DNA from: Psychromonas sp. MME1
GTDB taxonomy: Bacteria; Pseudomonadota; Gammaproteobacteria; Enterobacterales; Psychromonadaceae
Direction of reading: 5' to 3'
DNA length: 64,000 nt
NCBI RefSeq assembly: GCF_041080865.1
Contig: NZ_CP160906.1
Location: 3,495,629 to 3,559,628, forward strand
The translations under genes were made by a program, and so were the position numbers. The notes beneath the pieces were generated by a model, which searched no databases, had not been told where the DNA came from, and saw only the letters and a program-made list of their open reading frames with translations. Positions within the stretch are counted from its first letter, which is position 1. Each line of letters starts with the position of its first letter. Positions 10,329-20,692 of the stretch are shown one piece after another.

Positions 10329-11099
10329 TTAATTGCTTGAATAAAGCAAATAATTATTGGGAAAATTAAGTTTTAATACGGCCAATGCGTTTTGTTTTGG
10401 CTCTTCAAGTTTTAGCGCTTTATAGCCTTCAATCATTATTTCTAACGCATTTTCAACAGAGTCCGTATCTGAATAGTTATTTAATACTATTTTGCTTCGA
10501 TTAATTGCAGCGATAAATGCTTCTCGTTTTATATACCACTGTGCTATGGATATTTCGTAACGTGCTAATCTATTTTTTATATAGATTAGTCGTTGCAAAG
10601 CATCGACTGCATATACACTGGTCGGATAGTATTGTATTAAATAGTTAAAATCTTTAAAGGCTTTATAGGAGTTGGTTGGGTCGCGGTTAAAGCGATCGAC
10701 TCCGAATAGGTCTTGGAAAAATTGCGCATCACTTTCCATGTAGGTTAAACCGCGCATGTAATAAAGATAGTCAAGATTTTTATGGGTTGGATTCAGGCGC
10801 ATGAAACGATCTATATGAGCTAAAGCTAATGGCGTTGCTGTGCGTTTGTAGTAAGCATAAATAAGGTCTAACTGTACTTGATCCGATTGCGGGCCGAATG
10901 GATAACGGCTGTCAATCGCTTCTAAGATTTCACTGGCTTTTTCAAAACTTCCTGTGCTTAGTAGTGCTTTGGCATCGGCATAAAGCAGTTCCGGTGCTTT
11001 ATCTGCAACTTTGGGTTTTTCACTTTTTTTAGAAGAGCAGCCCGTCGTCAATAAAACAATAAAAAGAGAAGTAATTATTAGTCTGAGGATTTTATTCAT
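10329..11099 (-). CDS. bamD: Outer membrane assembly lipoprotein BamD (YfiO)
   Basis: BamD is the essential TPR lipoprotein of the BAM complex that inserts beta-barrel proteins in the outer membrane. The 256-residue product has a signal peptide with lipobox LTTGC, then TPR helices including SRYPFGPQSDQVQLDL and a conserved FNRDPTNSY-like stretch. The start at 11099 (MNKIL) is preferred over one 11 codons upstream because it gives a normal lipoprotein signal. It is divergent from rluD, the conserved arrangement. Confidence 0.95.
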   Translation of the reverse strand: MNKILRLIITSLFIVLLTTGCSSKKSEKPKVADKAPELLYADAKALLSTGSFEKASEILEAIDSRYPFGPQSDQVQLDLIYAYYKRTATPLALAHIDRFMRLNPTHKNLDYLYYMRGLTYMESDAQFFQDLFGVDRFNRDPTNSYKAFKDFNYLIQYYPTSVYAVDALQRLIYIKNRLARYEISIAQWYIKREAFIAAINRSKIVLNNYSDTDSVENALEIMIEGYKALKLEEPKQNALAVLKLNFPNNYLLYSSN

Positions 11100-11252
11100 A
11101 AGTGTTATAATGCCAATGCAGATAAAAAGCACAGTATCTTCTATCGGTTAAAAAAAGAAAAGTTAATTAAGAGAAAATGTGACAATATTGTAGCTTAAAG
11201 CAAAAAATTTAGTTTATTTATCCGTAATCGGACAGAGAAAGAGAAAAATTAT

Positions 11253-12221
11253 ATGAGTCAACAGTTAAAGCTCAGTGCAGAAGTTACTGATGAACAATTA
11301 GGCTTCCGTTTAGATCAGGCACTCGCTTCATTATTTCCTGACTATTCACGAACACGTATTAAAGAGTGGATTTTGTCGGAGATGGTCAAAATTGACGGTG
11401 AAGTCATGACTCGCCCTCGAGAAAAAGTGTATACCGGGCAACTGCTTGATGTCGATGCTGTTTTAGAAGATGAAGTGGTATATAAAGCAGAAAATATTAA
11501 ATTAGATATTGTGTATGAAGATGACCATATTCTCGTGATTAATAAACCGGCAGGTTTAGTTGTCCATCCAGGAGCGGGGAATGCCGATGGTACGGTGTTA
11601 AATGCATTATTACACCATTATCCTGCGATTGTAGAAGTACCTAGAGCGGGTATTGTGCATCGTTTAGATAAAGATACAACCGGCTTAATGGTGGTGGCTA
11701 AAACGATTCCTGCGCAAACCCACTTAGTGGCGAGTTTGCAAGCGCGTGAAATTACGCGTGAGTATGAGGCAATTGCGATGGGCTGCTTCACGGCGGGTGG
11801 TCGAGTAGATGCGCCTATTGGTCGTGATAAAGTTAATCGAGTCAAAATGGCGGTGACTCCAACCGGAGGCAAGCAAGCCGTGACGCATTATCGTGTTGCT
11901 GAAAAGTATCGAGCTCACACCCGTTTGCGCCTACGTTTAGAAACAGGGCGAACGCATCAAATACGTGTCCATATGGCTCATATTGGGCATGTTTTGGCTG
12001 GCGATCCTGTTTATGGTGGACGACCTCGTCCCCCTAAAGGAGCTTCGGAAGAGCTGGTTAATGTACTGCGCAAATTTAAACGTCAGGCATTGCATGCAAC
12101 GATGCTTCGTTTAGTGCACCCTGTGATAGGTGAAACAATGGAATGGCATGCGCCAGTGCCAGATGATATGGCTGAGTTAGCGCGTGTTTTACGTGCCGAT
12201 ACACTTTTTTATGCAAAATAA
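11253..12221 (+). CDS. rluD: 23S rRNA pseudouridine(1911/1915/1917) synthase
   Basis: RluD makes the pseudouridines in helix 69 of 23S rRNA. The 322-residue protein has an N-terminal S4 RNA-binding domain (about 18-80) and a catalytic domain with the RluA-family motif GIVHRLDKDTTG, which places the catalytic Asp at residue 139 as in E. coli. It is divergent from bamD and 2 bases upstream of pgeF, as in most gammaproteobacteria. Confidence 0.96.
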   Translation: MSQQLKLSAEVTDEQLGFRLDQALASLFPDYSRTRIKEWILSEMVKIDGEVMTRPREKVYTGQLLDVDAVLEDEVVYKAENIKLDIVYEDDHILVINKPAGLVVHPGAGNADGTVLNALLHHYPAIVEVPRAGIVHRLDKDTTGLMVVAKTIPAQTHLVASLQAREITREYEAIAMGCFTAGGRVDAPIGRDKVNRVKMAVTPTGGKQAVTHYRVAEKYRAHTRLRLRLETGRTHQIRVHMAHIGHVLAGDPVYGGRPRPPKGASEELVNVLRKFKRQALHATMLRLVHPVIGETMEWHAPVPDDMAELARVLRADTLFYAK

Positions 12222-12223
12222 TC

Positions 12224-12964
12224 ATGCTCAATTTGCTTAAACCTAATTGGTCTGCACCTAGCTCGATTCATGCCTATTCAACAACACGTTTGGGTGGTGT
12301 GAGTACGGGTGTTTACCAAGGTTTAAATTTAGGTATGCATGTTGATGATATGCCAGCGAATGTCCTGGAAAATCGTCAGATATTGAATAATGTATTAAAG
12401 CTGTCTTCACCTTTATACTGGTTAACGCAAACGCATAGTACGCGATTGTTAAAGCTTGAAGATAATCCACAATGCAACGAAGCAGATGCCGTTTGGACTT
12501 CGCTGCAACGGCGTGCTTGTGTGGTGATGACCGCTGACTGTTTACCGATTTTAGTGACGGATACAAAGGGCTGTTTTGTCTGTGCAATTCATGCTGGTTG
12601 GCGTGGGCTTTGTGACGGTATTATTGAAAAATCACTGCATGCAATTTGTACTGATCTTGCTATTCCTAGCTCACAACTATTGGTTTGGTTAGGCCCTTGT
12701 ATTAGTTCACAAGCGTTTGTTGTAGGCAGTGAGGTGCGCAGTCAATTTATTGCTGAAAATAGACTCGCAGAATCAGCGTTTACTGCACATCAAGATCGTT
12801 ATTTGGCCGATCTACATCAACTAGCTCGTTTACGTTTAGCGCCATTCAACGTGGCAGAAATAACCGCCAGTGAACACTGCACCTTTAGTGAACCAGAACG
12901 CTTCTATTCCTACCGTCGAGATGCAAAAACGGGCCGTATGGCTAGTTTAATTTGGATCGATTAA
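12224..12964 (+). CDS. pgeF: Peptidoglycan editing factor / multicopper polyphenol oxidase family (YfiH)
   Basis: YfiH/PgeF (laccase-like DUF152 family) prevents misincorporation of serine-type precursors in peptidoglycan; homologues also show purine nucleoside phosphorylase activity. The 246-residue length is normal. Metal ligands are visible in QTHST, DCLPI and IHAGWRGL, and the C-terminus has FYSYRRD. The start lies 2 bases after the rluD stop, and the pair is probably co-transcribed. Confidence 0.94.
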   Translation: MLNLLKPNWSAPSSIHAYSTTRLGGVSTGVYQGLNLGMHVDDMPANVLENRQILNNVLKLSSPLYWLTQTHSTRLLKLEDNPQCNEADAVWTSLQRRACVVMTADCLPILVTDTKGCFVCAIHAGWRGLCDGIIEKSLHAICTDLAIPSSQLLVWLGPCISSQAFVVGSEVRSQFIAENRLAESAFTAHQDRYLADLHQLARLRLAPFNVAEITASEHCTFSEPERFYSYRRDAKTGRMASLIWID

Positions 12965-13040
12965 ATTATTGATCTGTTGTGATAAATAACCACTAACTCA
13001 AAAATATATCTCCTTTGTATTATAGTTTTAGCGCATGATC

Positions 13041-13068
13041 CTTGATCTTTTTTAAAATGGCACCATCT
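13041..13068 (+). promoter_or_regulatory. Candidate sigma-32 (heat-shock) promoter of clpB
   Basis: CTTGATC at 13041-13047 and CACCATCT at 13061-13068 are separated by 13 bases, close to the RpoH consensus (CTTGAA, 13-17 bases, CCCCATNT). They lie about 40 bases before the clpB start, and clpB is a classic RpoH target. Confidence 0.8.
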
Positions 13069-13108
13069 TATACTTATAGATAGATATAGGTATTTTTAAG
13101 GTGGCGTT

Positions 13109-15682
13109 ATGCGTTTAGATAAATTAACCAGTAAATTTCAATTAGCAATCTCTGATGCGCAATCTTTAGCTTTAGGGCGTGACCATCAATATATAGAGCC
13201 AACGCATCTGATGTTGGCGATGTTAAACCAAGATGGTGGTTCAATTAGGCCTATTTTAGCTGATTTGGAAGTTAATCTAAATGTGCTGCGTTCGCAGCTC
13301 TCTGCTGCACTTGATAAAATAGCCAAAGTCTCTGGTATCGGCGGAGATGTGCAATTCTCTTCCTCGTTAGGGATGCTGTTTAATCTGTGCGATAAATATG
13401 CGCAAAAATCAAAAGATAAGTTTATCTCCTGTGAGCTATTCTTGCTTGCTGCCTGTGAAGATAAAGGCGCATTAGGGGAAATATTAAAGCAACTGGGGTT
13501 AAATAAAGAAAAAGTACGTAAGTCCATTGATAAAATCCGTGATGGACAAAAAGTCGATGATCAAAACGTTGATGGTCAAGAGCAGGTGTTAGCCAAATAT
13601 ACTGTCGATCTTACCGAGCGCGCTGAGCAAGGAAAATTAGATCCTGTCATTGGGCGTGATGATGAAGTGCGCCGTATGATTCAAGTATTGCAACGTCGCA
13701 CCAAAAATAACCCGGTCATTATTGGTGAACCGGGAGTCGGGAAAACGGCGATTGTAGAAGGTCTTGCGCAGCGAATCATTGATGGTGAAGTGCCGGAAGG
13801 ATTAAAAAACAAGCGAGTATTATCCCTTGATATGGGCTCCTTAATTGCAGGAGCTAAATACCGCGGAGAATTTGAAGAGCGTTTAAAAGCGGTGTTAGCT
13901 GAACTTGCGAAGGAAGAGGGGCAAGTTATTTTATTCATCGATGAATTACACACCATGGTTGGCGCAGGAAAAACTGATGGGGCGATGGATGCGGGGAATA
14001 TGTTAAAACCCGCACTTGCGCGAGGTGAACTGCATTGTGTTGGCGCAACCACGCTCGATGAATATCGTCAATATATTGAAAAAGATGCCGCTCTTGAGCG
14101 TCGTTTTCAAAAAGTGCAAGTCGATGAACCGACCGTTGAAGATACGATTGCTATTTTACGTGGTCTAAAAGAACGCTATGAATTACATCATAAAGTGGAG
14201 ATAACCGATCCCGCTATCGTTGCCGCTGCATCCTTATCTCACCGTTATATAGCGGATCGACAACTGCCCGATAAAGCGATTGATCTTATTGATGAAGCAG
14301 CCTCGAGTATACGTCTGCAAATGGATTCCAAACCGGAAGAGTTAGATAAACTAGAGCGTAAAATTATTCAACTTAAGTTGGAACAAAAAGCGTTACAAAA
14401 TGAGCACGATGAAGCGAGTGTTAAACGACTTGCGGATCTAGAAGAAACGCTGGATGAAAGAAATAAAGCTTATCAACTGTTAGATGAAGTGTGGAAAACA
14501 GAAAAGGCGGCGTTATCTGGCACACAAAATATTAAGCAAGCACTAGAGCAAGCGCGTTTAGATTTTGATGTGGCTAGTCGCGCAGCCGATTTAACGCGCA
14601 TGTCTGAATTACAATACGGTAAAATTCCAGAACTAGAGAAACAGTTAGATTTAGCTACTCAAGCTGAAATGCAAGATATGTCACTGCTAAAACATTGTGT
14701 GACAGAAAATGAGATAGCAGAAATATTGGCGCATTGGACGGGGATTCCCGTTGCAAAAATGCTAGAAGGTGAAAAAGATAAACTGCTGAAAATGGAAGAG
14801 CACCTTCATACTCGTGTGATAGGGCAAAATGAAGCGATTGATGCCATTGCGAATGCCATTCGTCGCAGTCGAGCAGGGCTTAGTGATCCCGGTAAACCGA
14901 TTGGCTCCTTCCTATTTTTAGGTCCAACAGGGGTTGGTAAAACAGAATCCTGTAAAGGGTTGGCTAACTTTTTATTCGATAGCGAAGATAATATGGTGCG
15001 TATTGATATGTCTGAGTTTATGGAAAAACATTCTGTCTCGCGTTTAGTGGGCGCACCTCCGGGCTATGTCGGCTATGAAGAGGGTGGCTATCTCACCGAA
15101 GCGGTACGTCGTAAACCCTACTCGGTGATTTTATTGGATGAAATTGAAAAAGCGCACCCCGATGTCTTTAATATTTTACTACAGGTGTTAGATGATGGGC
15201 GTTTAACCGATGGTCAAGGGCGCACGGTTGATTTTAAAAATGCCGTTATCATTATGACATCGAATATTGGCTCCGATATTATTCATGACTCCTTTGATAA
15301 ATTAAGCTACGAAGAGATTAAGTCGCAATTATTTGATGTGTTAAGCGGACACTTTAAGCCTGAATTTTTAAATCGTATTGATGAAACAGTGGTCTTCCAT
15401 CCACTGGGTAGAGAGCATATTCAATCAATTGCTAAGATCCAACTTGAAGCATTACAAAAACGCCTTAAAGCGCGCGATTATCTCATGACCTTTAGTGAAC
15501 AGGCGATTCAGTTACTGGTGCAAGCGGGATACGATCCTGTCTATGGCGCAAGGCCTTTAAAACGGGCCATTCAACAATTGCTTGAAAACTCGTTAGCGCA
15601 AGAGATGTTATCTGGTCGATTACTACCCGGTAAAGAGATTGTGGTCGATGTTGAAAATGAAAAAATTCATTTTACCCAGTAA
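13109..15682 (+). CDS. clpB: ATP-dependent disaggregase ClpB
   Basis: ClpB is the hexameric AAA+ disaggregase that works with DnaK to rescue aggregated proteins after heat stress. The 857 residues show the N domain, AAA1 with Walker A GEPGVGKT near residue 206 and Walker B LFIDELHT, a coiled-coil middle domain (about 400-525), and AAA2 with Walker A GPTGVGKT near 605 and sensor motif region GYVGYEEGG. Length is normal. It sits behind a sigma-32-like promoter and before a terminator. Confidence 0.98.
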   Translation: MRLDKLTSKFQLAISDAQSLALGRDHQYIEPTHLMLAMLNQDGGSIRPILADLEVNLNVLRSQLSAALDKIAKVSGIGGDVQFSSSLGMLFNLCDKYAQKSKDKFISCELFLLAACEDKGALGEILKQLGLNKEKVRKSIDKIRDGQKVDDQNVDGQEQVLAKYTVDLTERAEQGKLDPVIGRDDEVRRMIQVLQRRTKNNPVIIGEPGVGKTAIVEGLAQRIIDGEVPEGLKNKRVLSLDMGSLIAGAKYRGEFEERLKAVLAELAKEEGQVILFIDELHTMVGAGKTDGAMDAGNMLKPALARGELHCVGATTLDEYRQYIEKDAALERRFQKVQVDEPTVEDTIAILRGLKERYELHHKVEITDPAIVAAASLSHRYIADRQLPDKAIDLIDEAASSIRLQMDSKPEELDKLERKIIQLKLEQKALQNEHDEASVKRLADLEETLDERNKAYQLLDEVWKTEKAALSGTQNIKQALEQARLDFDVASRAADLTRMSELQYGKIPELEKQLDLATQAEMQDMSLLKHCVTENEIAEILAHWTGIPVAKMLEGEKDKLLKMEEHLHTRVIGQNEAIDAIANAIRRSRAGLSDPGKPIGSFLFLGPTGVGKTESCKGLANFLFDSEDNMVRIDMSEFMEKHSVSRLVGAPPGYVGYEEGGYLTEAVRRKPYSVILLDEIEKAHPDVFNILLQVLDDGRLTDGQGRTVDFKNAVIIMTSNIGSDIIHDSFDKLSYEEIKSQLFDVLSGHFKPEFLNRIDETVVFHPLGREHIQSIAKIQLEALQKRLKARDYLMTFSEQAIQLLVQAGYDPVYGARPLKRAIQQLLENSLAQEMLSGRLLPGKEIVVDVENEKIHFTQ

Positions 15683-15706
15683 GTGGGTTTCATAGTGCTG
15701 TTAATC

Positions 15707-15736
15707 AAAGAGCCCGTTTAGTCGGGTTCTTTTTTA
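15707..15736 (+). terminator. Rho-independent terminator after clpB
   Basis: A 10-bp stem with one wobble (15707-15716 with 15723-15732), loop TTTAGT, running into a T tract. It ends the clpB unit just before the next ribosome binding site. Confidence 0.88.
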
Positions 15737-15747
15737 AGGAATGGTAG

Positions 15748-16617
15748 ATGCTTGATGCTATCTGTAATTTTGATCCAGACAATATTAAAATTTACTCTAT
15801 TTTTGAGTTTAAACGGCTACCTGAGTCAGAGGTAGATAAATTACGCTATCACTTGCTTTGTCCTGTCTGTCAACAACGCGCTTATTTCCGTCGGGCATCA
15901 AAGGATGGTAAACAAGCCTGCTTTGGCTCTCGTTATCATCACCAAGATTGTTCGGAATTTAATCCCTCTAGCACTAAAACTGAAGAAGAACGTACAGTGA
16001 CTGAGGTCGAAGAGATAGTGCATCAATCGGATGCATTGCTGATTGATTTTAGTAAAGTGATGACGGCCAAAAAAAGCATCAAAGCAAGTGATAGCGATAG
16101 CCAAGATACGATTGCTACCATTAAGAAACAGAGTGCATTAACGAGGGGGGGGGCTGTAAAACCTGACGATGCTGATATCAAAGCACAGCCTCTCCTTGCC
16201 AAACAAGGTTTAGCGGCATTACTCACGACTCTATTGCGTGGTAGTTCACTTGCTAGCTCAGACCTTTGGATCTACACCAGTGCGACTCATAAATGGCGTG
16301 CGAAAAATCTATTTGTTAATGTGGCTGATGCCAAGCCGACCGAAAATGGAGCACCGCGAATGTACTGGGGAACACTTTCCCATGCCGATAAAGAGTTACT
16401 CTGGTTTAATCCTGCAGAAGAGGTGAATACTGGTATTCCCATTGCGAAGTATCAGCAAAAGTTATTCAGTCGTTTCAATATTGAATGTGGCGCAGATATA
16501 GAGGGGGCGGGATTTATTATGTTTGCAAAGTGCATTGCGAGTCGTGATAAAAAACGTCAATACTTGCAGTTGTGGGATAACGACCTGCAATATATCCATC
16601 TGAGTAAAGCGAAGTAG
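15748..16617 (+). CDS. Unknown protein with N-terminal Cys-rich (CoiA-like?) zinc-finger motif
   Basis: I do not recognise this 289-residue protein. An AAGGA site precedes the ATG. Near residue 38 there is CPVCQQRAYFRR, followed by KQACFG and HHQDC, a possible zinc-binding site loosely reminiscent of the N-terminal finger of CoiA-like proteins. Residues about 70-135 are charged and low in complexity. The C-terminal half (about 150-289) looks like a compact domain rich in Trp and Tyr. A G9 tract at 16145-16153 encodes RGG in the linker, in frame. No signal peptide or membrane segment is visible. It is transcribed after clpB but behind a terminator. Confidence 0.75.
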   Translation: MLDAICNFDPDNIKIYSIFEFKRLPESEVDKLRYHLLCPVCQQRAYFRRASKDGKQACFGSRYHHQDCSEFNPSSTKTEEERTVTEVEEIVHQSDALLIDFSKVMTAKKSIKASDSDSQDTIATIKKQSALTRGGAVKPDDADIKAQPLLAKQGLAALLTTLLRGSSLASSDLWIYTSATHKWRAKNLFVNVADAKPTENGAPRMYWGTLSHADKELLWFNPAEEVNTGIPIAKYQQKLFSRFNIECGADIEGAGFIMFAKCIASRDKKRQYLQLWDNDLQYIHLSKAK

Positions 16618-16660
16618 CAATCGAGAGCAGCGTATCGCTACCGCTGCTCTCTTTGATTGC
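16617..16660. terminator. Hairpin between the 15.7-kb gene and ybiT
   Basis: A perfect 10-bp stem (GAGAGCAGCG at 16623-16632 with its complement at 16642-16651) extended by an outer GCAATC/GATTGC pair. It lies between convergent genes. The T tract is short, so termination is likely but not certain. Confidence 0.65.
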
Positions 16661-16665
16661 AATGA

Positions 16666-18261
16666 TTAACCTTCAGTAATACCTTGGCTTTTTAGGTATT
16701 CACTGTATGGTCCATGGAAATCAACGACTTCATTCTCTTTGATTTCAATAATACGAGTTGCTAGTGAAGATACAAATTCACGGTCATGGCTGACAAAGAG
16801 TAGAGTACCTTCGTAGTTTTCCAGTGCTAAGTTTAATGATTCAATGGATTCCATATCTAAGTGGTTAGTGGGTTCATCCATTAATAGAATATTTGGCTGA
16901 TCCATCATTAATTTACCAAATAACATACGACCCTGTTCACCACCCGAGATGATTTTAACGGATTTGCCGATATCATTTGAACCAAATAATAGGCGGCCTA
17001 ATGTACCACGTACGAATTGCTCGTCATCACCAGGTTTCATCCATTGTCCCATCCACTCCATGAGCGTTTGCTCTTTTTCAAAGGCGTAGGCATGATCCTG
17101 TGCATAGTAACCAAGGTTTGCATTTTCAGACCATTTAAATTCACCGGAATCAAGAGCGACTTCGCCCATTAAAGTACGCAAGAGTGTTGTTTTACCAACA
17201 CCATTTTGTCCAATAATAGCAATGCGTTCACCGACTTCAACCATTAGGTTAAGATCTTTAAATAGCGGTTTGTCAAACGATTTACTTGCACCCGTCACTT
17301 CTAGTGCATTACGGAATAATTTTTTCTCTTGTTTGAATACAATATAAGGATTAACTCGACTTGATGGTTTTACTTCATCAAGCACGATTTTATCCATCTG
17401 TTTAGCACGCGAGGTTGCTTGTTTAGCCTTTGATGCATTGGCAGAGAAACGGCTTACGAAGCTTTGTAACTCTGAAAGCTGCGCTTTTTTCTTGGCATTA
17501 TCAGCCAATAAACGTTCACGAACCTGTGTTGCTGCGGTCATATACTCATCGTAGTTACCTGGGTATAAACGTAATTCACCGTAATCGATATCGGCCATGT
17601 GAGTACAAACAGAATTTAAGAAATGACGGTCATGGGAAATAATTACCATGGTACATTGACGTGCTTTTAATTCATTTTCTAACCAACGAATGGTATCGAT
17701 ATCCAAGTTATTGGTTGGTTCATCAAGTAACATAATCTCAGGGTTAGAAAATAGTACCTGTGCCAATAGCACACGGAGTTTCCAGCCGGGGGCAACTTCA
17801 GACATTAAGCCGTAATGTTGTTCTAATGGAATACCAACGCTCAGTAGTAACTCCCCTGCGCGCGAGTCTGCTGTGTAGCCATCCATTTCTGCAAATTCAG
17901 TTTCTAAATCGGCAACCTTCATGCCATCTTCTTCACTCATCTCAGGCAGGCTATAGATACGGTTACGTTCCGCCATTACTTGCCACATCTCTTTGTGGCC
18001 CATTAATACCGTATCAAGTACCGTGAACTCTTCGAATGCGAACTGATCTTGATTCAATTTAGCGATACGCTCATTAGGATCTTTGGCAACATTACCCGCA
18101 CTCGGTTCTAGATCCCCCGTTAAAATTTTCATAAAAGTGGATTTGCCGCAGCCATTAGCGCCGATCAGACCATAACGGTTACCATTGCCAAATTTCACTG
18201 AAATATTTTCAAATAGGGGTTTTGCACCAAACTGCATGGTGATGTTGTTAGTTTGTAGCAC
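16666..18261 (-). CDS. ybiT: ABC-F family ATPase YbiT
   Basis: A 531-residue soluble ABC-F protein with two ATPase domains: Walker A GANGCGKS near residue 36 and GQNGVGKT near 353, Walker [12 protein letters not shown] and [11 protein letters not shown], and a basic linker between them. ABC-F proteins bind the ribosome E site and affect translation. Length and the unusual first signature region ([14 protein letters not shown] instead of LSGGQ) match YbiT rather than EttA or Uup. It has no transmembrane partner. Confidence 0.93.
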   Translation of the reverse strand: MLQTNNITMQFGAKPLFENISVKFGNGNRYGLIGANGCGKSTFMKILTGDLEPSAGNVAKDPNERIAKLNQDQFAFEEFTVLDTVLMGHKEMWQVMAERNRIYSLPEMSEEDGMKVADLETEFAEMDGYTADSRAGELLLSVGIPLEQHYGLMSEVAPGWKLRVLLAQVLFSNPEIMLLDEPTNNLDIDTIRWLENELKARQCTMVIISHDRHFLNSVCTHMADIDYGELRLYPGNYDEYMTAATQVRERLLADNAKKKAQLSELQSFVSRFSANASKAKQATSRAKQMDKIVLDEVKPSSRVNPYIVFKQEKKLFRNALEVTGASKSFDKPLFKDLNLMVEVGERIAIIGQNGVGKTTLLRTLMGEVALDSGEFKWSENANLGYYAQDHAYAFEKEQTLMEWMGQWMKPGDDEQFVRGTLGRLLFGSNDIGKSVKIISGGEQGRMLFGKLMMDQPNILLMDEPTNHLDMESIESLNLALENYEGTLLFVSHDREFVSSLATRIIEIKENEVVDFHGPYSEYLKSQGITEG

Positions 18262-18665
18262 TCGCGATACCTTTATTAAATTGCTGACTGAAAATTTGAG
18301 GTGGAATATAACATGTGAGATATGTCACGTCACTGTTGAATTATCGAACAATTGTTTTTTCATTACGGATTTGCCTGTACAGCGGGGAAAATCCGTAGCT
18401 ATTGTATATTTCAAGTGAGGATCACATTTGGTGTAAAAAAATGCTTATGAATATAACTGGGAAAAGTAAAATCTTGCTGTTAAAAAAAAATACGGTAAAG
18501 TATGCTATCGCGGTTGTTTTGTGTGCAATTTCGCTTAATTAAGCCGTTCGTACAATTAAATAGTATCTTTTTGTATAACAAGTCTAAACCTTGTTTACAC
18601 TCATATTTAAAGAATTGAAATCTAACTTAGGTTATTTCGGGATTGAATAAATTTAAGAGCATTTT
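18262..18665. other. Intergenic region ybiT-second pilin cluster
   Basis: A 404-base gap between divergent units. It contains an inverted pair ACGGATTT/AAATCCGT near 18365-18395, a run of nine A near 18482 and AT-rich sequence. A 33-codon ORF starts at 18442 without a ribosome binding site and is probably chance. Promoters for ybiT and for the pilin cluster are expected here but not confidently placed. Confidence 0.55.
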
Positions 18666-19138
18666 ATGAAAAAGTCAGGTTTTACTATTACCGAAATGGT
18701 AGTGACATTGTCTATATTGGCAATATTATTAGCCATCGGTGCCCCCAATTTTAAAGAATTCATTAGTAACGGCAATATGGTCTCTAATACCAATGGTATG
18801 ATGGAGCCTTTAACTATGCGCGGATGGAGGCAATTAAACGTGGTACTACTGTGCATTTAGGGCAGCTTGATGGCAGCTGGGCCAGTGGTGTAGTTGTCTG
18901 GGCGGATAGTGATGGAGACGTTACTCGAGATGCTGGAGAAGAGCTGCGTTTATGGCCCGCCTTTGATAGCGAAAGTACGGTAACTAGTGGGCGTACTGCT
19001 TTCACTTTTCGTGCTAGTGGTGAAGTTGATAACGATGGTCAATTAACCATTTGTGATAATCGCACTGGAGAGCAGGGAATGAAAATCTCTATTCTAATCT
19101 CCGGTGCCGTGATTGCTGAGAAGGTGACCTGTGCATAA
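18666..19138 (+). pseudogene. fimT: FimT/FimU-type minor pilin, frameshifted (cluster 2)
   Basis: The first 40 or so codons encode a GspH/FimT pseudopilin N-terminus (MKKSG before FTITEMVVTLSILAILL). Around 18795-18805 the frame is lost. The adjoining frame continues the family sequence (FNYARMEAIKRGT, then VVVWADSDGDV, FRASGEVDNDG, TICDNRTGEQG) to a stop at 19138. One missing base explains this. The restored protein would be about 157 residues. The stop overlaps the pilV GTG start. Confidence 0.85.
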
Positions 19139-19613
19139 TAACAACTTACTTAAACGCTGCCAGAAAGGTAGCTCATTAATCGAAATATTAGTAGCGATCT
19201 TTATTCTTGCTGCAGGTTTATTAGGGCTTGTATCTGTACAGATGTTCAGCCTTAAAAACGTCAACAATGCTCAGTTTCAATCCATCGCAACGACCTATGC
19301 CTATGATATGGCGGAGCGTATGCGATCTAACCGAGACGCCGTATCCAACGGTGCCTATAACAATATTTTATCGACTATCACCGACCCCAACTGCTCTCCC
19401 TGTACATCGACACACATAGCACAGCTTGATGGATTTCAATGGAACCAACAAATCCAAGCCAATGTTAATGCGGGAGGTTTACCAGGAGGTAAAGGGACTG
19501 TCACTAAAACTGGCAATATTTACAAAATAACCGTAGCTTGGAAAGAGCAGCAACGCAGCAGCGCAGGTGGTAGCGTTGGTGATGCAAGTTTCACATTAGA
19601 TATACAAATTTAA
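19131..19613 (+). CDS. pilV: Type IV minor pilin PilV-like (cluster 2)
   Basis: A 160-residue prepilin with leader ending KG before SSLIEILVAIFILAAGLLGLVSVQ, a PilV pattern with the +5 Glu kept. The segment YDMAERMRSNRDAV is characteristic of PilV. The start is a GTG overlapping the stop of the preceding pseudopilin, which suggests translational coupling. It is closer to canonical PilV than the cluster 1 copy. Confidence 0.9.
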   Translation: MHNNNLLKRCQKGSSLIEILVAIFILAAGLLGLVSVQMFSLKNVNNAQFQSIATTYAYDMAERMRSNRDAVSNGAYNNILSTITDPNCSPCTSTHIAQLDGFQWNQQIQANVNAGGLPGGKGTVTKTGNIYKITVAWKEQQRSSAGGSVGDASFTLDIQI

Positions 19614-19687
19614 AACGACCAAAACGTTAAAGCAACTAACAAAGAGGATTAAGGGGCTGATTATATAGCTACCTAATAGAGGGAACT

Positions 19688-20683
19688 ATGCAGGTATTAA
19701 GTAAAAAAAGTGGCTCTTTGTCATTACAACGTGGCTTCTCATTAATCGAGATGATGATCGCTATTCCCCTTGGCTTATTGGTGATGTTAGCTGTACTGCA
19801 AATTTTCACTAGCAGTCTGCAAGGCGTACATCTGCAAAATGGCTTCGCGAGGGTGCAAGAGAGTGGGCGCATGGCCACCGAATTAATGATTCGTGATATT
19901 CGCGGTGCCGATTACTGGGGCTGTGCAGGTGATGTGAGTCAAATAACCAACCATTTGGATACCACGGATGCTAATTATAACCAATCAATTCTACCGACAG
20001 CGGGGGCTGGTCTTGCAGGAAGTAATAATGTCACTTCAGCAACCATCGGTGGGATCAGTGTTAAAGATGCAACCGATACCCTTACCCTTCGCGGTGCAGG
20101 TAGTTTATCTGGTGTCAAAGTTACCCCCCCCTTTATGCCAACAGTAGCTGCTGTCATTCATGTTGATACCACTACGACTATCCCTAAGGGGCAGGTTATT
20201 TTGATCAGTGATTGTCGGGAAGCAGATCTGTTTAGCAATAGCCAAGAGACCAAGGCAAATGACGGAGCAAATAGCAATATTGCCCATGCAACAGGTAATA
20301 TTGTGGTTAGTGGCGCAATAGATAATGCCACAAAAGATCTTTCACATACCTACGATGGTAGCGCGCAAATTCTAAGCCCATTCGCCAAAGTCTATTTTAT
20401 TGGAGTGAACGCTTCTGGTACTCATTCACTTTATCGCAGCGATAATGGGGTTGCCAAGGAGTTGGTGAGAGGAATTAATGATTTGCAGATAATGTATGGT
20501 GAAGATACCTCGGATAATGGTTCTGCCGACACCTTTGCCGACGCAGCTTCCGTGACGAATATGGATAACGTTCGCTCTGTCCGTGTCGCCCTAACGGCTG
20601 AAAGTGGTGAGAGTGCATCGGGTACAGCGCTAGAAAAAACTTACCAAGTCACAGCTAACATACGCAATAGAACATTGCCATAG
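19688..20683 (+). CDS. pilW: Type IV minor pilin PilW-like (cluster 2)
   Basis: A 331-residue minor pilin with leader ending RG before FSLIEMMIAIPLGLLVMLAVLQIF, then the PilW-typical FARVQESGRMATELMIRDIRGA region and a C-terminus on DNVRSVRVALTAES. It precedes pilX by 9 bases. A C8 tract at 20124-20131 encodes TPP in frame; loss or gain of one base there would end the protein early. Confidence 0.9.
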   Translation: MQVLSKKSGSLSLQRGFSLIEMMIAIPLGLLVMLAVLQIFTSSLQGVHLQNGFARVQESGRMATELMIRDIRGADYWGCAGDVSQITNHLDTTDANYNQSILPTAGAGLAGSNNVTSATIGGISVKDATDTLTLRGAGSLSGVKVTPPFMPTVAAVIHVDTTTTIPKGQVILISDCREADLFSNSQETKANDGANSNIAHATGNIVVSGAIDNATKDLSHTYDGSAQILSPFAKVYFIGVNASGTHSLYRSDNGVAKELVRGINDLQIMYGEDTSDNGSADTFADAASVTNMDNVRSVRVALTAESGESASGTALEKTYQVTANIRNRTLP

Positions 20684-20692
20684 GTACATAAC

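Noticed and set aside
18442-18543. 33-codon ORF upstream of the second pilin cluster
   Set aside because: No ribosome binding site, built on an A-rich stretch, and no recognisable pattern.
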